Source: Vibrio tapetis subsp. tapetis (GTDB lineage: Bacteria; Pseudomonadota; Gammaproteobacteria; Enterobacterales; Vibrionaceae). From it: a stretch of DNA of 64,000 nt. The position numbers and the translations under genes are program-made. The notes under the pieces are model-generated. The model was not told where the DNA came from, did no database searches, and saw only the letters and a list, made by a program, of their open reading frames with translations. The stretch lies in contig NZ_LT960611.1 in NCBI RefSeq assembly GCF_900233005.1, forward strand, positions 2,790,001-2,854,000. Direction: 5' to 3'. Position 1 is the stretch's first letter. Each line of letters begins with the position of its first letter. Below are positions 60,560 through 64,000 of the stretch, in pieces.

Positions 60560-61009
60560 CTATTTTTCGACAGTTATTGCCAGTTTTTTGTCACTCAACG
60601 TTAGGTCTAAAATCTTACTATTATCGAATTGATAGCGACATTGATAAACTAACCCATCACTTTTTAACGTTGATTTAGGTATATCGACATAACCCCACCC
60701 AAGGTTCGGATACAATATGGTCAACCACCAATCGCAGTCGACTTGGTTACCGTTAATCGGCTTTACCCATCCATTATGGTCAAAGTGCACAATCTGTTCA
60801 GCCACAGACAATACGTCAGGTTGTTTGTTAACTAACCACTGCTGACGGTAACTGTTTGCCCGTTCACTCATTTGGCCAACCACGACTTCAAACGTGGTAT
60901 TTTCTGCTTGTTGATCAATTTTATTCCAATTGAAACTCAGAAACGCCAATAGTGCTACGATCACCGCAAGCCATATTGCGACTCTCGGTACGCTTATCAT
61001 ATTACCCAT
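60560..61009 (-). CDS. mshF: MSHA biogenesis protein MshF
   Basis: A 149-residue protein with one N-terminal membrane segment (about 8-26), then a polar periplasmic domain with cysteines in NQVDCDWWL and VYQCRYQF. There is no prepilin motif. It follows mshG by 1 nt and precedes mshB, the V. cholerae order. ATG at 61000 is an alternative start. The function in pilus assembly is not established. Confidence 0.85.
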   Translation of the reverse strand: MGNMISVPRVAIWLAVIVALLAFLSFNWNKIDQQAENTTFEVVVGQMSERANSYRQQWLVNKQPDVLSVAEQIVHFDHNGWVKPINGNQVDCDWWLTILYPNLGWGYVDIPKSTLKSDGLVYQCRYQFDNSKILDLTLSDKKLAITVEK

Positions 61010-61010
61010 G

Positions 61011-62231
61011 TTATCCCTTAACGACGTCCAGCATGCCCCACATCGGCAGGAATATACCCAACGCTAGTAGCAATACCATGCCCGCAACAATCACGAGTAA
61101 CAAAGGTTCAATTCGAGCTGTCAGCGTTTTCAGATCATAATCGACTTCACGATCATAAAAGTCTGACACCTCTAATAATAGCTCATCAATCCGCCCCGTT
61201 TCTTCCCCAACGGAGATCATCTGAATGACCAAGGGAGTAAATATTTCACTCTGAATCGCGGTTGATGAAACGGTGCTGCCCGCTTCAATAGCCGATTTCA
61301 TTTCAAGAATCCGCAGTTCTAAGAACTTATTTCCAAGCGCTTCACCTGACAAAGCTAAAGACTGGTTTAACGGCACCCCAGATTTCAACATTAAGGCAAA
61401 AGTACGTGAGAATCGAGACAACTGAGCTCGATTAACAATATCGCCAACAATGGGCACTCGTAAGCGAAATTTGTCCCACTTCTCTCGACCCGCAGCCGTT
61501 CCGATCCACGATTTAAATGCGAAAAACATCATGACCAAAGCCGCAATTAACCACACCCAGTAGTTAACAAAAAAATCCGACGTTGCGATCAAGATGCGAG
61601 TTGGTAATGGTAAATCAACGCCAAATTTTGCGAACATACTGGTGAACTGCGGGATCACTTTAATATTAAGTACTAACATCGCAATACTGATAAAGCTCAA
61701 TACAAATATCGGGTATCGCATTGCAGTTTTTATGCGTTTTCTTGTTTCCAGTTCTTGCTCATAGTATTGAGAAAGTTGAAACAACGCCTGATCCAAGCGA
61801 CCCGTATTTTCACCTACGTTAATCATAGAAACAAACAAAGGGCTAAACACTTTAGGGTGTAACTGCATAGACGCTGACAAACTACGTCCATTGGTAAGTT
61901 CATGCCCGACTTCTTCTAACGCCTGTTTCAGTTGTTTATTTGCACAGTTCTGTACTAGGCCTTTAATCGCTCGTAATAAAGGCACACCAGCTTTGGTTAA
62001 GCTGTATAACTGACGACAGAAAATCACTAAGATTTCTAACGGTATCGCCTGAGCAAACAGGTTATTGATATCAATACTGCTCTCACCAGACGATTTGCCT
62101 TTTACGATCGCCGTAGGGATCACCCCTTTGTTCACCAGCGCCTCTGCCGCTAGTTCTTCCGTCGGCGCATCGACCTGACCATTGACCTTTTGGCCTTGAG
62201 CGTTTCTGCCTTGATATTGATAAGTCGCCAT
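61011..62231 (-). CDS. mshG: MSHA platform protein MshG (PilC/GspF family)
   Basis: A 406-residue inner-membrane platform protein with two T2SSF domains (about 70-190 and 275-395) and three membrane segments. Each has the repeated core (GRSLSASMQLHPKVFSPLFVSMINVGE; TVSSTAIQSEIFTPLVIQMISVGE). It couples the MshE ATPase to pilin extraction. It starts 10 nt after mshE. Confidence 0.94.
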   Translation of the reverse strand: MATYQYQGRNAQGQKVNGQVDAPTEELAAEALVNKGVIPTAIVKGKSSGESSIDINNLFAQAIPLEILVIFCRQLYSLTKAGVPLLRAIKGLVQNCANKQLKQALEEVGHELTNGRSLSASMQLHPKVFSPLFVSMINVGENTGRLDQALFQLSQYYEQELETRKRIKTAMRYPIFVLSFISIAMLVLNIKVIPQFTSMFAKFGVDLPLPTRILIATSDFFVNYWVWLIAALVMMFFAFKSWIGTAAGREKWDKFRLRVPIVGDIVNRAQLSRFSRTFALMLKSGVPLNQSLALSGEALGNKFLELRILEMKSAIEAGSTVSSTAIQSEIFTPLVIQMISVGEETGRIDELLLEVSDFYDREVDYDLKTLTARIEPLLLVIVAGMVLLLALGIFLPMWGMLDVVKG

Positions 62232-62241
62232 TTATCTGTCT

Positions 62242-63969
62242 CTAAATCAATATTGGGTCAGTAGAACCGGATGCATCACCTTCACCTAGGTTCATGACTT
62301 CATCAAGGCTCACGACTCCTTCTAAAGCCAACTCCATAGCAGAAGCCAGTAAAGGTTTATAATTCGTTGACAGCCTAGCTTGACGCGAAAATTCAACAGC
62401 GTCGCCCGATCTCAGGGCGTCCATCATGTGATTTTCAAGTTCGAGCATTTCAAATACTCCAACTCGTCCTCGGTAGCCTGTTAAGTTACAGTTTTGGCAC
62501 CCCATTCCTTTAAAAAACTTGGCACTCTGTTGGTTTGGGAATCGTGAAACCAACCACTGATGGCGAGCTTCATCCACTTCATCATGACCACTGCAATCTG
62601 GGCATATCTTACGAACGAGTCGTTGCGCAACAACCGCTCTTACGGCACTCGCCACTAAATAACCTGGCGCTCCCATATCCATCATGCGTAATGCACTGTC
62701 GATCGCGTCATTAGTGTGTAAGGTAGTTAAAACCAAGTGACCGGTTAATGCGGCTCTGAGCCCGATTTCTACGGTTTCTTGATCTCGCATTTCCCCCACC
62801 AAAATGATGTCGGGATCTTGACGAAGGAAGGTTCTCAATATGGTCGAAAAATCGAGATTAATCTTGCTGTTCACCTGAACTTGGTTGACCCGTTCTAATC
62901 GATATTCAACCGGGTCTTCTGCGGTAATGATTTTCTTACCCGGTTCATTAAGCTCAGACAAGGCACCGTATAACGTCGTTGTTTTACCGGAACCCGTTGG
63001 CCCCGTAACTAAAATCATGCCATGTGGTCGTCTTAGCTGTTTTCTCAAGCGAAGCAATAGATCTTCTGGCAAGCCTGACTCTTCTAACTTTCTAACCCCA
63101 GAAGTCTGGTTAAGTAAACGCATAACTACCGACTCACCGTGCTGTACTGGCATAGTCGACATACGTATATCAACAGATTGGCCTTTTGCTCGAATATTGA
63201 ATCGGCCATCTTGAGGAAGACGTTTCTCAGAAATATCAAGGTTAGCCATGAGCTTTAAACGCAGCACCAAAGCCGAAGCAATATTGACTTCATTTAGCAG
63301 CGTTTCATGCAACACACCATCGATACGTTGGCGAAGACGCAATACTCCAGCATCAGGCTCAATATGTATATCAGATGCGCCAACTTGAATGGCATCTTCG
63401 AATAAAGAGTTAATCAACTTAACAACGGTAACTTCGTCGCTGTCTTCATCATCACCGAAACTAAAATCAAAACTGTCGGAAGTTTGGTGTTCCGCATGTA
63501 GCTGCTCGGCAAAAGACGCTATTTCTTTAGTTCTTCGATAATAGCGATCAAATCCATCTACCAGTTGACGCTCTGGTGCGATAACAAAATCAATGGTGTA
63601 ATGTTGCAACTGACTAAGTAATGACTCTTGAGCAAACAGATCCGCCGGGTCACTCATCGCCACGCGAAGTACGTCCCCTTGCCTACCAACAATCAAAGCC
63701 CTCAGACGACGTGCATGCACTTCTGGCAACAGCTGCACTGCTTCGACATCAATATTGGCACGACCTAAGTCGATTAATGGCAACGAAAGCTGCTGAGACA
63801 AGAAATTCAACATTTGGCTTTCAGTCAAAAAGCCCAACTGAATCAGGGTGTCGCCAAGCTTACGGCCTGTTTGCTTTTGATGAGCCAATGCTTGCTCAAC
63901 TTGCGGTTCAGAAATGATCCCCTCTTCAACCAACAGGTCTCCGAGTCGTTTTCTAAGTTTAATCTGCAT
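62242..63969 (-). CDS. mshE: MSHA pilus extension ATPase MshE
   Basis: A 575-residue GspE/PilB-type ATPase that powers pilus extension. The N-terminal MshEN domain has two tandem motifs starting RLGDLLVEEGIIS (residue 8) and KLGDTLIQLGFLT (residue 37). In V. cholerae MshE this domain binds cyclic di-GMP, so the same control is likely here. The ATPase core has Walker A GPTGSGKTTT, the Asp and His boxes, and tetracysteine CPDC/CQNC zinc residues near 465-495. The start follows GCAGGTTCAAC. It overlaps a partial gene, probably mshN. Confidence 0.95.
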   Translation of the reverse strand: MQIKLRKRLGDLLVEEGIISEPQVEQALAHQKQTGRKLGDTLIQLGFLTESQMLNFLSQQLSLPLIDLGRANIDVEAVQLLPEVHARRLRALIVGRQGDVLRVAMSDPADLFAQESLLSQLQHYTIDFVIAPERQLVDGFDRYYRRTKEIASFAEQLHAEHQTSDSFDFSFGDDEDSDEVTVVKLINSLFEDAIQVGASDIHIEPDAGVLRLRQRIDGVLHETLLNEVNIASALVLRLKLMANLDISEKRLPQDGRFNIRAKGQSVDIRMSTMPVQHGESVVMRLLNQTSGVRKLEESGLPEDLLLRLRKQLRRPHGMILVTGPTGSGKTTTLYGALSELNEPGKKIITAEDPVEYRLERVNQVQVNSKINLDFSTILRTFLRQDPDIILVGEMRDQETVEIGLRAALTGHLVLTTLHTNDAIDSALRMMDMGAPGYLVASAVRAVVAQRLVRKICPDCSGHDEVDEARHQWLVSRFPNQQSAKFFKGMGCQNCNLTGYRGRVGVFEMLELENHMMDALRSGDAVEFSRQARLSTNYKPLLASAMELALEGVVSLDEVMNLGEGDASGSTDPILI

Positions 63970-64000
63970 GTTGAACCTGCTTCGTCTCTTTAATCACAAC
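63959..64000 (-). CDS. C-terminal end of an upstream gene, probably mshN
   Basis: On the minus strand only one frame is open from the right edge; it encodes VVIKETKQVQHAD and stops at 63959, overlapping the mshE start by 11 nt. In V. cholerae mshN precedes mshE, so this is probably its last 13 codons. It is too short to confirm from sequence. Confidence 0.4.
   Translation of the reverse strand, partial: VVIKETKQVQHAD

Overview
This is a stretch of a gammaproteobacterial chromosome, almost certainly from the family Vibrionaceae and most likely genus Vibrio. The evidence is a mannose-sensitive haemagglutinin (MSHA) type IV pilus cluster in the order mshE-G-F-B-A-C-D-O-P-Q next to mreBCD, combined with several gene blocks that keep their Escherichia coli order (rluA-rapA, mpl/fbp, tamAB/msrA/ytfK/ytfJ, murA-ibaG-mlaBCDEF / yrbG-kdsDC-lptCAB-rpoN-hpf-ptsN-rapZ-npr, pmbA/darP, tldD-yhdP-rng-maf-mreDCB). 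Codon use and base composition look even throughout. I see no rRNA, tRNA, insertion sequence, prophage, integron or CRISPR array; this is core chromosome, not an accessory island. I cannot name the species.

Layout. 1-1.7 kb: the 3' end of a YpjD-like gene and yfjD/corB. 1.8-6.6 kb, minus strand: a D-2-hydroxyacid dehydrogenase, rluA and rapA. 7.0-8.4 kb: a PIN-PhoH gene. 8.5-12.0 kb, minus: thiBPQ thiamine transporter with a TPP riboswitch in its leader. 12.1-14.1 kb, minus: ubiX and mpl. 14.4-15.4 kb: fbp. 15.5-21 kb, minus: tamB and tamA, then msrA, ytfK, ytfJ and ridA. 23.3-28.7 kb, minus: plsC, murA, ibaG and mlaB-C-D-E-F. 29-36.9 kb, plus: yrbG, kdsD, kdsC, lptC, lptA, lptB, rpoN, hpf, ptsN, rapZ and ptsO, followed by mgtE. 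38.4-42.8 kb: pmbA, darP, tldD and a nitrilase-family gene. 42.8-51.2 kb, minus: yhdP, rng, maf, mreD, mreC and mreB. 51.4-64 kb, minus: mshQ, P, O, D, C, three MshA-like pilins, mshB, F, G, E and the last codons of a gene that is probably mshN.

How the genes work together. Most of the window builds or maintains the cell envelope: peptidoglycan precursors and recycling (murA, mpl), cell shape (mreBCD), phospholipid synthesis and transport (plsC, mlaFEDCB, and the AsmA-like bridges tamB and yhdP), Kdo synthesis and LPS export (kdsDC, lptCAB), outer-membrane assembly (tamA) and a surface pilus (msh). A second theme is RNA and ribosome care: rapA, rluA, rng, hpf, darP, rapZ and phoH. Much of the minus-strand and lpt/kds coding is translationally coupled by 1-20 nt overlaps.

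The least ordinary features are at the right end: three tandem, diverged MshA-type major pilins where one is the usual number, an intrinsic terminator sitting inside that pilin operon, and a very large modular MshQ. I also note a probable Shine-Dalgarno-sequestering hairpin just downstream of the TPP riboswitch, and candidate operators at the rapA/phoH and fbp control regions. I found no clear candidate for a wholly new biological system.
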